Assembly: GCA_041675505.1 (NCBI GenBank)
Contig: JBAYTR010000016.1
Coordinates: 23,866-87,865, forward strand
Direction: 5' to 3'
From: JAGPCK01 sp041675505
GTDB lineage: Bacteria > Bacteroidota > Bacteroidia > UKL13-3
DNA: 64,000 nt
The position numbers and the translations under genes are program-made. A model generated the notes under the pieces. It had not been told where the DNA came from, did not search any database, and saw only the letters and a list, made by a program, of their open reading frames with translations. Position 1 is the first letter of the stretch, and each line of letters opens with the position of its first letter. Below, one piece after another: positions 17,426-26,401 of the stretch.

Positions 17426-19471
17426 ATGCGCTTAAAACTTTTACCCGTTCTATTATTTACCGCTGCCACTGCATTTGCTCAAACATCAAAAGACTTTGCC
17501 GTACTCTTAACTGCTCAGGTGCAAGAGTCTCCGGCTAACATTACTTTAAAGTGGCCGGCTGATAATACCAGCGGGGTAACCTACAATATATACCGCAAAG
17601 CTAAAAACGCAGTAAGGTGGACCGATTCACTCACTACACTGGACAACACCGCAACTCAATACACAGATGCGAATGTGAATGTGGGAACTGTATATGAGTA
17701 TTGGGTAAAGAAAAACAAAGCGTCTCTCTCCACAACCAGAAAATCTGCTGACGGATACATAACTGCCGGAATTAAAATACCTGTTGTAAATAGTCGTGGT
17801 AAAATGATTTTACTGATTGACCAGAATTATGTGTTGCCCTTAGCCAATGAAATCACCCAATTGGAAAATGATTTAATTGGTGACGGGTGGCAACTCATTC
17901 GCCATGACATTGCCCGCTCCAGTAGTGTGGCCTCTGTTAAGTCCATTGTAATGAATGACTATGCCACACAAAGTAATGTGGTAGCCTTATTCATGCTGGG
18001 CAGAATACCTGTTCCTTATTCAGGTGCATTCGGAGGAAGCAGTTCACCACCTGACGGACACCCTGACCATAGCGGAGCCTGGCCGGCAGACGTATATTAC
18101 GGAGTAATGAATACAGACATGTGGACCGACAATATAGTAAACGATACCGTGAGTGCCCGTATTCAAAACCGCAATGTACCAAACGATGGAAAATTTGATC
18201 AGATATACCTGTACCCCGATACAACCGTTTTACAAATCGGACGCGTAGATTTAAGTAATATGCCTGCTTTCGGCATCAGCGATACGGCTTTAATTAAACG
18301 CTACCTGAACAAAAATCACCTGTTCAAATGGGGTATGCATAAAGCTGAACGCAGAGGTTTGGTAAGCGACAACTTTGGAGCTATGGCCGGTGAAGCGTTT
18401 GCTTCTACCGGATACCGTGCCTTCTCCACCATGTTTGGCGATTCAGTAACTACCGTAGGTGGTGGCGGATTGTACCGCACAACCATGAATACCAACTCTT
18501 ACCTGTGGGCATACGGAACCGGTGGGGGAACTTACACCAGTGCAGGTGGAATAGGCAGCACCGGTGATATGGTAAACGACAGTATGCTGAACGTATTCAG
18601 TATGTTATTCGGCAGTTACTTTGGCGATTGGGATTCACAAAACAATTTCCTGCGCGCGCCATTGGCTCACAAAGGATGGACCTTAACCAACGCTTGGTCG
18701 GGCCGCCCTTACTGGATGTTCCACCCTATGGCCTTGGGTGAAAACACAGGTTACTGTGCATTAATAACACAGAACAACATTGACGGAAACAAATACCTGA
18801 GTCCTAAAATTAACTTAGGCTATACACAAAATACCGCCCCCACTTTTATTCACACCGCTTTGATGGGCGACCCCGCTTTACGTATGCATCCTGTAATGCC
18901 TGTAACTAACCTTACACTTTCTACCATCAATCAAGAACGTAATGTTAAACTGAGTTGGAACAAATCAACCGATGAGAACATTACCGGTTATCAGGTTTTT
19001 CGTTCCACCACCAGAAACGGAAACTACGTATTGGCCGGAAGCATCAACAGCAACGACAGCACCTACACCGATTACGTTACAAATAACGGAGTGAATTACT
19101 ACTTGGTAAAAGCGGTAAAACTGGAAACCTCTTTTAGTGGCAGTTATTACAACACCAGCATTGGTGTTATGGATACCATTTCAACTAAAATTTACACAGG
19201 CATCACAGATATCAATACGGACAGGATGTTCAGCATATATCCTAACCCCGGTGTAAACAACCTGATGATTACTGCACAGATAGAAAATGCACCGGTTACT
19301 GTAACACTACTCGATTTAAACGGACGCACAGTAGCTCGCCAAAATTGGAAAAATGTACACAGCACACAGGTACTTGAGTTACCTGCCCAACACCTTAGCA
19401 ACGGTATTTATTTAGTAAAAATAGAAAGCAACCAACTGCAAAGCACCAAAAAATGGGTGCTGCTGCGATAG
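17426..19471 (+). CDS. Secreted protein: Fn3-like, degenerate C25 peptidase-like and T9SS type A domains
   Basis: 681 residues. Signal peptide to about TAFAQTSK. An Fn3-like domain occupies about residues 25-110 (YNIYRKAKNAVRWTDS, YEYWVKKNK). A central region about 120-490 resembles the gingipain (C25) fold: an N-terminal strand KMILLIDQNY, VVALFMLGRIPVPY, IGRVDL, and the typical closing ALMGDPALRMHPV. Where C25 enzymes carry a GHG and a Cys-containing strand, this one reads YGTGGGTY and FGSYFGDWDSQNN, so the catalytic pair seems lost. A second Fn3 (about 495-585) and a type A sorting tail (MFSIYPNPGVNNLMI) follow. Probably a non-enzymatic secreted protein; the C25 link is by motif only. Confidence 0.78.
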   Translation: MRLKLLPVLLFTAATAFAQTSKDFAVLLTAQVQESPANITLKWPADNTSGVTYNIYRKAKNAVRWTDSLTTLDNTATQYTDANVNVGTVYEYWVKKNKASLSTTRKSADGYITAGIKIPVVNSRGKMILLIDQNYVLPLANEITQLENDLIGDGWQLIRHDIARSSSVASVKSIVMNDYATQSNVVALFMLGRIPVPYSGAFGGSSSPPDGHPDHSGAWPADVYYGVMNTDMWTDNIVNDTVSARIQNRNVPNDGKFDQIYLYPDTTVLQIGRVDLSNMPAFGISDTALIKRYLNKNHLFKWGMHKAERRGLVSDNFGAMAGEAFASTGYRAFSTMFGDSVTTVGGGGLYRTTMNTNSYLWAYGTGGGTYTSAGGIGSTGDMVNDSMLNVFSMLFGSYFGDWDSQNNFLRAPLAHKGWTLTNAWSGRPYWMFHPMALGENTGYCALITQNNIDGNKYLSPKINLGYTQNTAPTFIHTALMGDPALRMHPVMPVTNLTLSTINQERNVKLSWNKSTDENITGYQVFRSTTRNGNYVLAGSINSNDSTYTDYVTNNGVNYYLVKAVKLETSFSGSYYNTSIGVMDTISTKIYTGITDINTDRMFSIYPNPGVNNLMITAQIENAPVTVTLLDLNGRTVARQNWKNVHSTQVLELPAQHLSNGIYLVKIESNQLQSTKKWVLLR

Positions 19472-19473
19472 AA

Positions 19474-19504
19474 TTGGCAAAAAAGAAATAAGCGTGTATC
19501 TTTG
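19474..19504 (+). promoter_or_regulatory. Promoter of tRNA-Leu
   Basis: TTG (19474-19476), 20-bp spacer, TATCTTTG (19497-19504), 16 bp before the tRNA 5' end. Confidence 0.75.
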
Positions 19505-19520
19505 CCGCTCGTTTTTCTTT

Positions 19521-19607
19521 GCGCGGGTGGCGAAATTGGTAGACGCGCTGGTCTCAGAAGCCAGTGGGGTAACACCTATAGGAGTTCGACTCTCCTCCCG
19601 CGCACCA
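19521..19607 (+). tRNA. tRNA-Leu (anticodon CAG)
   Basis: A full class II cloverleaf: acceptor GCGCGGG/CCCGCGC, D-arm with GGTAGACGCGC, anticodon stem CTGGT/GCCAG with loop CTCAGAA (anticodon CAG at 19555-19557), long variable arm, T-arm with GTTCGAC, discriminator A, and an encoded CCA (19605-19607). Reads CUG. Confidence 0.97.
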
Positions 19608-19638
19608 AAAGCCCAAACTATTTCTAGTTTGGGCTTTT
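19608..19638 (+). terminator. Intrinsic terminator of tRNA-Leu
   Basis: A stem of 13-14 bp (19607-19620 with 19625-19638), 4-nt loop TTTC, then a T-run. Begins on the last base of the encoded CCA. Confidence 0.88.
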
Positions 19639-19714
19639 TTATTGTCGTTTTTTCTTCAAAAAAGAACAGCGATTAATCTGTGCAATCTGTGGCATTATTC
19701 CCTAAACTTGCAAC

Positions 19715-21031
19715 ATGAAGCGTGTACTTTATATTGCCTACTACTGGCCTCCCTGCGGAGGTATAGGCCCTGTACGCAATACCAAGTTTACCAAATACTT
19801 CAGAACCTTTGGCTGGGAGCCGGTGATTTACGCTCCGCAAAATGCCCAATACCCCGTAACTGACGAAAGCACTTTAAAAGACCTTCCGGCCGGAGTGGAA
19901 ATACTGCGCACCCCTATTCGCGAACCATACGGTTTGTTCAATGTAATAAAAGGTAAAAAAAAGAGCGAAGCCGTTAAAGATGTTTTTCTGGTGAAGGAAA
20001 AAGGCCCTGGTTTAATGCACCAATTGGGGCTGTGGGTAAGAGCAAATTTTTTTATACCTGATGCCCGTGCACTTTGGATTAAACCTTCCATCAACTACCT
20101 GCGCAGTTACCTGAAAGAACACCCTGTTGATGCGATTATTTCTTATGGCCCCCCGCACTCCATGCACCTTATTGCACTGGCACTGCATAAAGAGTTGGGC
20201 ATACCCTGGTTAAGCGATTGGCAGGACCCGTGGACAGAAATTGACTACTACGAAAAGTTTCCCATGATGAATAGCGCCAAACGCCAGCACGAGCGACTGG
20301 AGAAAGAAGTGCTGCAAACAGCCAATGAAGTAGTAATGGTGAGCAAAAGCTGGTGCAAGGATTTAGAACAACTGAGCGGACGCAATGTACACTATATTCC
20401 ATTCGGGTATGATGCTGATGATTTTGAGGGCATACCCCATGAACGCAACACGCATTTTACGATTACGCATTTTGGCACTTTGGGCAACGACAGAAATCCG
20501 GTGATACTATGGGAAACCTTACAGGAATTGATACATGAAAACCTTATTCATAAAAACGACATTAAAATTCATTTGGCAGGGCAGGTAGATGATTCTGTTT
20601 TTCAATCCATCGAACACTGCGGATTAAAAGAGCAATTGATTTACGAGCATCAGATTAATAAATCAGCGCTGTTTCACTACTTGCGCAAAAGCGAGTTACT
20701 GCTCGTGCTCATTAACAAGCCTGAAACAGGATTACGGTATAACAATCGCGGACGTATACCCGCCAAGGTATTTGAGTGCATAGGTGCTCAACGGCCCATA
20801 CTGGTAATTGGCCCTCCTGATGGTGACGTGGCCAATATTGTGCGCGAAACAAAGGCAGGTATAAATGTAAATTATCAGGAGAAAGATGCACTGAAACAAC
20901 ACCTCACTTCTTTGTACATTCAATGGAAAAACAATGCAGTGGTGCAGCAAAATACCTCAGGAGAGATTTACAGCTTTGAGTACCTGTGCAAACAAATGAG
21001 TGAAATCCTTAACAGCATGTCTAAGCACTGA
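19715..21031 (+). CDS. Glycosyltransferase, GT4-like (GT-B fold)
   Basis: 438 residues. The N-terminus MKRVLYIAYYWPPCGGIGPVRNTKF is the GT4 opening with its glycine-rich loop. The middle has SYGPPHSMHLIAL and LSDWQDPWTEIDYY, common in Bacteroidota GT4 proteins beside LPS or capsule genes. The C-terminal Rossmann domain starts at THFTITHFGTLGNDRNP and has RGRIPAKVFECIGAQRPIL in place of the usual donor-binding E-x7-E region. It would move a sugar from a nucleotide donor to a cell-surface glycan; donor and acceptor are unknown. Its 3' end overlaps the convergent GT2 gene by 11 bp. Confidence 0.87.
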   Translation: MKRVLYIAYYWPPCGGIGPVRNTKFTKYFRTFGWEPVIYAPQNAQYPVTDESTLKDLPAGVEILRTPIREPYGLFNVIKGKKKSEAVKDVFLVKEKGPGLMHQLGLWVRANFFIPDARALWIKPSINYLRSYLKEHPVDAIISYGPPHSMHLIALALHKELGIPWLSDWQDPWTEIDYYEKFPMMNSAKRQHERLEKEVLQTANEVVMVSKSWCKDLEQLSGRNVHYIPFGYDADDFEGIPHERNTHFTITHFGTLGNDRNPVILWETLQELIHENLIHKNDIKIHLAGQVDDSVFQSIEHCGLKEQLIYEHQINKSALFHYLRKSELLLVLINKPETGLRYNNRGRIPAKVFECIGAQRPILVIGPPDGDVANIVRETKAGINVNYQEKDALKQHLTSLYIQWKNNAVVQQNTSGEIYSFEYLCKQMSEILNSMSKH

Positions 21032-21890
21032 ATCGCCATCTGCGATAAATTTTAAACAAGGTAGTTGATTTAAGTAAAGCAATCAGTCGCACTTTTATTA
21101 CCATCAACGGGTAATAAAAATAGTTGAGCAGCGTAATGTGAAGCGGAAAATGTTCCTTACCATATCGTACCGTTTCTTTCAAACTTTTTAACCGATTGGT
21201 GTAACTGAACCCTACCGTTTCATACTCAGCAATTACCTGATTTAAGTACAGTGCTCTGTAATGCGGTTGCTTAAAGAAACGCACCATCCATTCCTGGTCG
21301 GCCAGTATGCGGTAGTTGAGATTATACTTGCCCAATTGCGCAAACATACTTTTTCTGAAAAACACACCCTGATGACTTATGGGAATAGTGTGATAGAAAT
21401 TTTTTAGCGTCAGTTCCCGGCCAAATTCATAATTCACCCCTGTGGGTTCATTTTTAGTACGCACCTTTCCGTATAGTAAATCATATTCCTGATGAGCATG
21501 AGCAAAAACTTTTTCCAAAGTATCTTCATCCATCAGGTTATCTCCAGCGTTTAGGAAATAAATCCACTCTCCTTTGGCCAAATCAATGGCTTTGTTCATA
21601 GCATCATAGATGCCTTTATCCGGCTCGCTTAGAAAAGTGGTAATACAATCTTTATGCTGATTTATTAAGTGCAGCGTACCATCGGTGGAGGCACCATCCA
21701 ACACTACATATTCAAAGTTTCTGAATTTTTGTTTACGCACGCTTCCTATAGTCTCCGGCAAAACTTTCTCCGCATTACGCACTACAGTAACTATGGAAAG
21801 TAAGGGAGTACTCACGTGGCTCTTATCAGAAATTGCAATTGCATCCTTTTTTGGTACGCAAAGGCGACTTGCGGCTACGGCAACCTTCAC
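21021..21890 (-). CDS. Glycosyltransferase family 2
   Basis: The GT-A fold core begins at PLLSIVTVVRNAEKVLPETI, followed by FEYVVLDGASTDGTL and YDAMNKAIDLAKGEWIYFLNAGDNL (the nucleotide-sugar/metal DxD region reads NAGD here), then QEWMVRF. It most resembles WcaA/colanic-acid-type GT2 proteins. No ATG precedes the conserved core. The frame opens at a GTG (21890) that adds 25 atypical residues, and a second GTG at 21815 gives STPLLSIVTVV, closer to family length, so the true start may be 21815. Convergent with the GT4 gene, overlapping it by 11 bp. Confidence 0.85.
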   Translation of the reverse strand: MKVAVAASRLCVPKKDAIAISDKSHVSTPLLSIVTVVRNAEKVLPETIGSVRKQKFRNFEYVVLDGASTDGTLHLINQHKDCITTFLSEPDKGIYDAMNKAIDLAKGEWIYFLNAGDNLMDEDTLEKVFAHAHQEYDLLYGKVRTKNEPTGVNYEFGRELTLKNFYHTIPISHQGVFFRKSMFAQLGKYNLNYRILADQEWMVRFFKQPHYRALYLNQVIAEYETVGFSYTNRLKSLKETVRYGKEHFPLHITLLNYFYYPLMVIKVRLIALLKSTTLFKIYRRWRFSA

Positions 21891-22013
21891 TAAGCCCTGC
21901 TACCAGAACAGCAGCAAGTAAAATTAACAAAATGTGTTTTGTGCGCATCACTACAAAATTATTGAAAAAGGCCGATTAAATTCAGTAAAATTGCGGCACT
22001 AACAAAATAATGC

Positions 22014-22664
22014 ATGGAACTGTTACACACCATCCTGGATTTCTTTCTTCACTTAGACAAACACCTCACCGACATTGTGAACGAATACGGTACGCTTACC
22101 TATGCCATACTGTTCCTTATTGTGTTTGTTGAAACCGGGCTGATTGTGATGCCCCTTTTACCCGGAGATTCTTTATTATTTGCTGCCGGTGCACTGGCTG
22201 CCTTACCCGGATCTGAATTAAGTGTGGCCATTATTATTCCGTTGCTTATTGTGGCTGCTTTGGCCGGTGATAACGTGAATTATTTTATCGGCAGCTACTT
22301 CAGTGAACAGATTAAAAAACGCGAACGCATATTTTTGTTTAAGCGTGAATACATTACACAAACCGAAGCATTCTACGAGAAGCATGGGGGGAAAACCGTT
22401 ATTATGGCACGTTTTGTTCCTATTGTACGCACCATAGCCCCTTTTGTAGCCGGTGCAGGAAACATGCCCTACAAACGCTACATCACGTTCTGCGTTTTAG
22501 GTGCGGTACTGTGGGTGGTGGGCATTACACTTATGGGATATGCTTTCGGTAATATTCCTGTGGTGAAAAATAATTTTGAGATAGTGATTTTTGGTATCAT
22601 AGGTTTGTCGGTTCTGCCCATTATCATTGGTGTACTCAAATCCAAATTCTCGGGCAGCAAATAA
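22014..22664 (+). CDS. DedA family membrane protein
   Basis: 216 residues with about five hydrophobic segments. DedA (SNARE-associated/VTT) signatures are present: IVFVETGLIVMPLLPGDSLLF in the first re-entrant region, and FYEKHGGKTVIMARFVPIVR with the conserved Arg, followed by RTIAPFVAGAGNMPYKRY. The family includes undecaprenyl-phosphate and other lipid-linked carrier flippases and is tied to membrane potential maintenance. The gene is 5 bp upstream of aroE on the same strand and probably co-transcribed with it, though no functional link is evident. Confidence 0.93.
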   Translation: MELLHTILDFFLHLDKHLTDIVNEYGTLTYAILFLIVFVETGLIVMPLLPGDSLLFAAGALAALPGSELSVAIIIPLLIVAALAGDNVNYFIGSYFSEQIKKRERIFLFKREYITQTEAFYEKHGGKTVIMARFVPIVRTIAPFVAGAGNMPYKRYITFCVLGAVLWVVGITLMGYAFGNIPVVKNNFEIVIFGIIGLSVLPIIIGVLKSKFSGSK

Positions 22665-22669
22665 CCAAC

Positions 22670-23425
22670 ATGGCACTTTTCGGGCTTATCGGCTATCCGC
22701 TCTCGCATTCTTTTTCTGAGAAATATTTTACAGAAAAATTTAAGAAGGAAAAGCTGAGCAGCCATAGTTACAAGCTCTTCCCGCTGCACTTCATCAGTGA
22801 ATTGCCTATACTCCTTTCGGCCTATCCTGAGTTGAAAGGATTGAATGTAACTATTCCCTACAAAGAGCAGGCAATGGCATTTATGGATGAATTGGATAAA
22901 ACAGCTGTGGAGGCTCAGGCAGTAAACACCATCACCATCCGGCAGAGTGTTGAAGAAAACAAATACCACCTCAAAGGTTACAATACAGATATGTTCGGGT
23001 TCAGGGAATCTATTCGGCCCATATTGCGCAACAACCACCAGCAAGCTTTAATACTGGGTACCGGAGGAGCAGCCAAGGCTATTGCAGCAGTGCTCAAAAG
23101 CATGAATATTAATTACCTTTTTGTTTCCCGCCAGCCCAAAACGGGCGAAGTGAGTTATGCTGAACTGAACGAAACGGCAATACAAAACTTTCCTTTTATC
23201 ATTAATTGTACTCCGGCCGGCATGCAAAATCAGGATGTTTTTTGTCCGCCAATTCCGTACGAGTTTATTACCGAAAAAAATTTCCTGTACGATTTAATCT
23301 ACAACCCCGAAGAAACTGAATTTCTGAAACGTGGTAAACAACGTGGGGCGCTGGTTAAAAACGGCTTGGAGATGCTGCACCTGCAAGCGGAAAAAGCCTG
23401 GCAAATTTGGCAGGGTATTGCTTAG
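22670..23425 (+). CDS. aroE: Shikimate dehydrogenase
   Basis: Reduces 3-dehydroshikimate to shikimate with NADPH in aromatic amino acid synthesis. 251 residues, slightly short but complete. Substrate domain: GYPLSHSFSEKYF, GLNVTIPYKEQAMAFMD (catalytic Lys in IPYK), AVNTITI, GYNTDMFGFRE (catalytic Asp). NADP domain: LGTGGAAKAIAAVLKS, then INCTPAGM, FLYDLIYNPEETEFL, and the closing KNGLEMLHLQAEKAWQIW. The start follows the DedA stop by 5 bp. No second aro gene is nearby. Confidence 0.96.
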   Translation: MALFGLIGYPLSHSFSEKYFTEKFKKEKLSSHSYKLFPLHFISELPILLSAYPELKGLNVTIPYKEQAMAFMDELDKTAVEAQAVNTITIRQSVEENKYHLKGYNTDMFGFRESIRPILRNNHQQALILGTGGAAKAIAAVLKSMNINYLFVSRQPKTGEVSYAELNETAIQNFPFIINCTPAGMQNQDVFCPPIPYEFITEKNFLYDLIYNPEETEFLKRGKQRGALVKNGLEMLHLQAEKAWQIWQGIA

Positions 23426-23508
23426 TGTACAGCTCAATTTACACTAAGCACAGCAGCTCGTGAACAACTCATACTCCTGCTCATACACTATCTGATTATT
23501 TTCGCGGC

Positions 23509-24303
23509 ATGTTCCGCCTCCTTATTTTTACCTTACTGATGTGTTTGCCGCTCATCACTCGGGCTCAAATTATCTACAGTGAGAGTTTTGTACTCACACC
23601 GCCTGATAGCACTCAACCTTACCGCGGAAGTGTATCGGGTTCTTTTATGTCACAAAAACAGAAGGACATTTTTTTCCAACTCAATCAGCGCGCTGATTTT
23701 GCAATGCGCATTAAACACGCCAGCCTGATTCTGGCCAACAACTTCGACATTATTCGTAACGGAAATCAAACTGTATTAAGTGGTGGTTTTGCTTATGCTA
23801 AACTTCGCAGGTTTGTAGAGCGAAGCATAATGCCCGAATATTTTGCTCAATACCAATGGTTCGATATTCGCGGCTTGGACCAACGTATGGTGCTGGGGAG
23901 CAACCTGCGTTTTAAAATTTTACATACCAAAACCGATGCCTTTTATGTAGCTACAGGGGCAATGCTTGAATACGAGAAATGGAACTACAATGCAGTGCCT
24001 GAACACCGGCTCCCCGTGAGCAGAACTCCGCAAGAAGTATTGGCTCCAAAGTGGAACATATATGCCAGTTTTGACCACGATCTTACCAAAAACATTTTGC
24101 TTGATGCCGGCTTCTATTACCAAACACGAATGCTTCCTGCATTTGAATATACCCGGATAGCCAATCACCTTCGCATAGGTTGGAAAGTAAATAAACACAT
24201 CATGCTCTCAGGAGTAATACGGGTAATCTATGAGTATAAACCAATTGTTCCTGTTGACCCTTGGTGGTACAGAGTAAGCAATGAATTAACCTACAGATTT
24301 TGA
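23509..24303 (+). CDS. Putative outer-membrane beta-strand protein (DUF481-like)
   Basis: 264 residues with a signal peptide ending near ITRAQIIY. The rest alternates aromatic and polar residues in short amphipathic segments and ends in an aromatic residue (ELTYRF), as outer-membrane barrels do. DUF481 proteins share this size and the closing YRF, but the family match is by general likeness only. No operon partner: aroE ends 84 bp upstream and the GNAT gene begins 86 bp downstream. Confidence 0.6.
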   Translation: MFRLLIFTLLMCLPLITRAQIIYSESFVLTPPDSTQPYRGSVSGSFMSQKQKDIFFQLNQRADFAMRIKHASLILANNFDIIRNGNQTVLSGGFAYAKLRRFVERSIMPEYFAQYQWFDIRGLDQRMVLGSNLRFKILHTKTDAFYVATGAMLEYEKWNYNAVPEHRLPVSRTPQEVLAPKWNIYASFDHDLTKNILLDAGFYYQTRMLPAFEYTRIANHLRIGWKVNKHIMLSGVIRVIYEYKPIVPVDPWWYRVSNELTYRF

Positions 24304-24388
24304 GCTGTTCTCTATCTGTTGTTTTAATTGCGATGTCTTTGCTAAATTGGTTTTACTTACTTTTGCAAGTAAGAGTTGTGCCTCAAAG

Positions 24389-24823
24389 ATGCTTACAGTA
24401 AAATTTGCCCAAACACCCGATGAACATAGAATGGCCTATGAGGTACGTTGGGAAGTGCTTCGTAAGCCTTGGAACCAACCTAAAGGCAGCGAAACTGATG
24501 AGATGGAAAGCACAGCCCATACCATTATCGCAACAGAAAATGGCATTACCTGCGCTACCGGAAGATTGCAAGCCTCAGGCGAACATACCGGACAAATAAG
24601 GTACATGGCTGTAAATCCGAACATGCAAGGCAAAGGGTTGGGTAAAAAAGTACTGCTGGCTCTTGAAGCTAAAGCTGTAGAATTAGGAATGAAAAGTATT
24701 GTGCTTAATGCCAGAGAAAATGCAGTAAATTTTTATTTGCAAAACGGCTACCACATTACAGGCGATGCTGAAACATTATATGGAGTAATACGGCATCTCA
24801 GAATGGAAAAAAAACTGAATTAA
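24389..24823 (+). CDS. GNAT family N-acetyltransferase
   Basis: 144 residues from the ATG at 24389. The frame runs back to 24347, but that part overlaps a likely -7 element TACTTTTG (24358-24365) and does not look like the family. Acetyl-CoA-binding motif A is RYMAVNPNMQGKGLGKKVL (Q/R-x-x-G-x-G). The C-terminal motif is NARENAVNFYLQNGYHITG. The N-terminal YEVRWEVLRKPWNQPKGSE marks a Bacteroidota GNAT group with unknown substrate. The histidine kinase gene starts 15 bp later, so the two may be co-transcribed. Confidence 0.87.
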   Translation: MLTVKFAQTPDEHRMAYEVRWEVLRKPWNQPKGSETDEMESTAHTIIATENGITCATGRLQASGEHTGQIRYMAVNPNMQGKGLGKKVLLALEAKAVELGMKSIVLNARENAVNFYLQNGYHITGDAETLYGVIRHLRMEKKLN

Positions 24824-24838
24824 GAGAAATACGTGAAC

Positions 24839-26401
24839 ATGGAATTGAATGAAATAGTTAAAGCCCTTCCGGCACTTCTGGGAACTGCAGTAGTAATTGC
24901 CTTAATAGTACTCTTTGTAATCTATCAGATAAAAAAGTGGAACAACACCTCTAAGCAAGTAACAATTCCCGCAGAGCAGTCAGTAACCAGCGCAACAGAA
25001 GAACAACTACATAAAGCCACGCCTGACTTTCACTACAGCACTCTCATTGAAACCATGCGGGAAGCCCTGCTTTATGTAGATAATGACGACTACCTGCAAT
25101 TTGCTAATCAAAGATTCTACGACCTGGTAGGCTACACCGAACAAGAATTGAAAGCAGGTCCGTTGCTTAAAATCATTGTCCCTGAAGAATACCAGCATAT
25201 CATTCTGGAGAAAAATAATCTGCGCAAAAAGAAGGTAAATGATTGGTATGAAATTCCATTCAAGCATAAATCAGGTAAATTAATCTGGGTAAAAATATCT
25301 GCCAGTCATTTACAAAATAAAAAGGGCGAAGTCATCGGCTCCTTAGGCACTATCACTGATATATCTGAAATCAGAAAAGCATACGAAGATCTTAAAGCCA
25401 GTGAGGAGCGTTTTGTTTCATTCATGGACAATATCCCGGCCGCTGCCTGGATTAAAGACCCTGAAGGAAAATTTCTTTTCATCAACAAAAATTATGCAAA
25501 CAGGTTTAACCTTCAACCTGAAAATGTTGTCGGCAAAAAAGTGGAAGACCTGATACCGTTGCATGCAATAAGCCCTTCCATTCAAGTAGACAAGCGAGTA
25601 ATACTGGAAGGCATCAAAGACGAATTGGTTGAGTTTAATGCCACCCCTGACGGAGAGGGGCACCACTGGCTGGTAAGCCGTTTTCCTATACCCGTACCAC
25701 ATAAAAAACTCAATCAACTTGGCGGCATTGCTTTCAATGTAACTACCTTGATTGAAACACAAAACCAATTGGAAAAATCGGTGAAGGAAAAAGACATCTT
25801 GCTGCGCGAAATACATCACCGAGTAAAAAACAACCTGCAGATTATCTCCAGTTTGCTCAACCTTCAAAATAAAGTTGTCTCAGATAGCCACTCTTCAAAA
25901 GCGCTACAGGAAAGCCAAAACAGAGTACGTTCAATGGCATTGATTCATGAAAAATTATACCAATCAGCCAACATTGCACTTATAGATTTTGGAGATTATG
26001 CACGTAGTATTTGCAACTACCTCTATAAATCATATGTTATAGACTCGTCTAAAATTAAGTTGACACTGGAGGCTGATAACATTAAAATTGATGTAGAGAC
26101 TGCCATGCCTATGGGGCTTATTCTTACCGAGCTTTTTTCCAACACACTAAAATATGCCTTTGTAGGCAAAGACTCCGGAAATGTAAATATTTCACTTCGT
26201 TTTGATGGAGATTGGCTCGTAATGGTAATAGCAGATGACGGAGTGGGAATGGATGAATCATTTAATATCAAAAAAACAGAATCTTTGGGCTTACAACTGG
26301 TAGATTCTCTCATTGAACAGTTAAATGGCCAGCTGGAGTTTGACTCTAAAAACGGAACCCGATTCATCGTAGTTGTACCTGTTAATGTTAAAAATACATG
26401 A
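24839..26401 (+). CDS. PAS-domain sensor histidine kinase of the HisKA_2/HWE-like type
   Basis: 520 residues. One N-terminal membrane segment (about residues 8-30, LLGTAVVIALIVLFVIY). PAS domain 1 at about 60-180, ending with the PAC-like WVKISASHLQNKKGEVIGSL; PAS 2 at about 190-310. The dimerisation/phosphoacceptor segment is LLREIHHRVKNNLQIISSLL with His near residue 326. The ATPase domain has LILTELFSNTLKYAF (N box) and MVIADDGVGMDE (G1). The ATG at 24839 is preferred to a GTG two codons earlier. No response regulator gene is adjacent, so the partner is elsewhere. The stop overlaps the next start (ATGA), coupling it to a glycosyltransferase. Signal unknown. Confidence 0.92.
   Translation: MELNEIVKALPALLGTAVVIALIVLFVIYQIKKWNNTSKQVTIPAEQSVTSATEEQLHKATPDFHYSTLIETMREALLYVDNDDYLQFANQRFYDLVGYTEQELKAGPLLKIIVPEEYQHIILEKNNLRKKKVNDWYEIPFKHKSGKLIWVKISASHLQNKKGEVIGSLGTITDISEIRKAYEDLKASEERFVSFMDNIPAAAWIKDPEGKFLFINKNYANRFNLQPENVVGKKVEDLIPLHAISPSIQVDKRVILEGIKDELVEFNATPDGEGHHWLVSRFPIPVPHKKLNQLGGIAFNVTTLIETQNQLEKSVKEKDILLREIHHRVKNNLQIISSLLNLQNKVVSDSHSSKALQESQNRVRSMALIHEKLYQSANIALIDFGDYARSICNYLYKSYVIDSSKIKLTLEADNIKIDVETAMPMGLILTELFSNTLKYAFVGKDSGNVNISLRFDGDWLVMVIADDGVGMDESFNIKKTESLGLQLVDSLIEQLNGQLEFDSKNGTRFIVVVPVNVKNT

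Noticed and set aside
19494..19676. ORF running across tRNA-Leu and its terminator
   Set aside because: It is an accidental open frame over a complete tRNA with its own promoter and hairpin.
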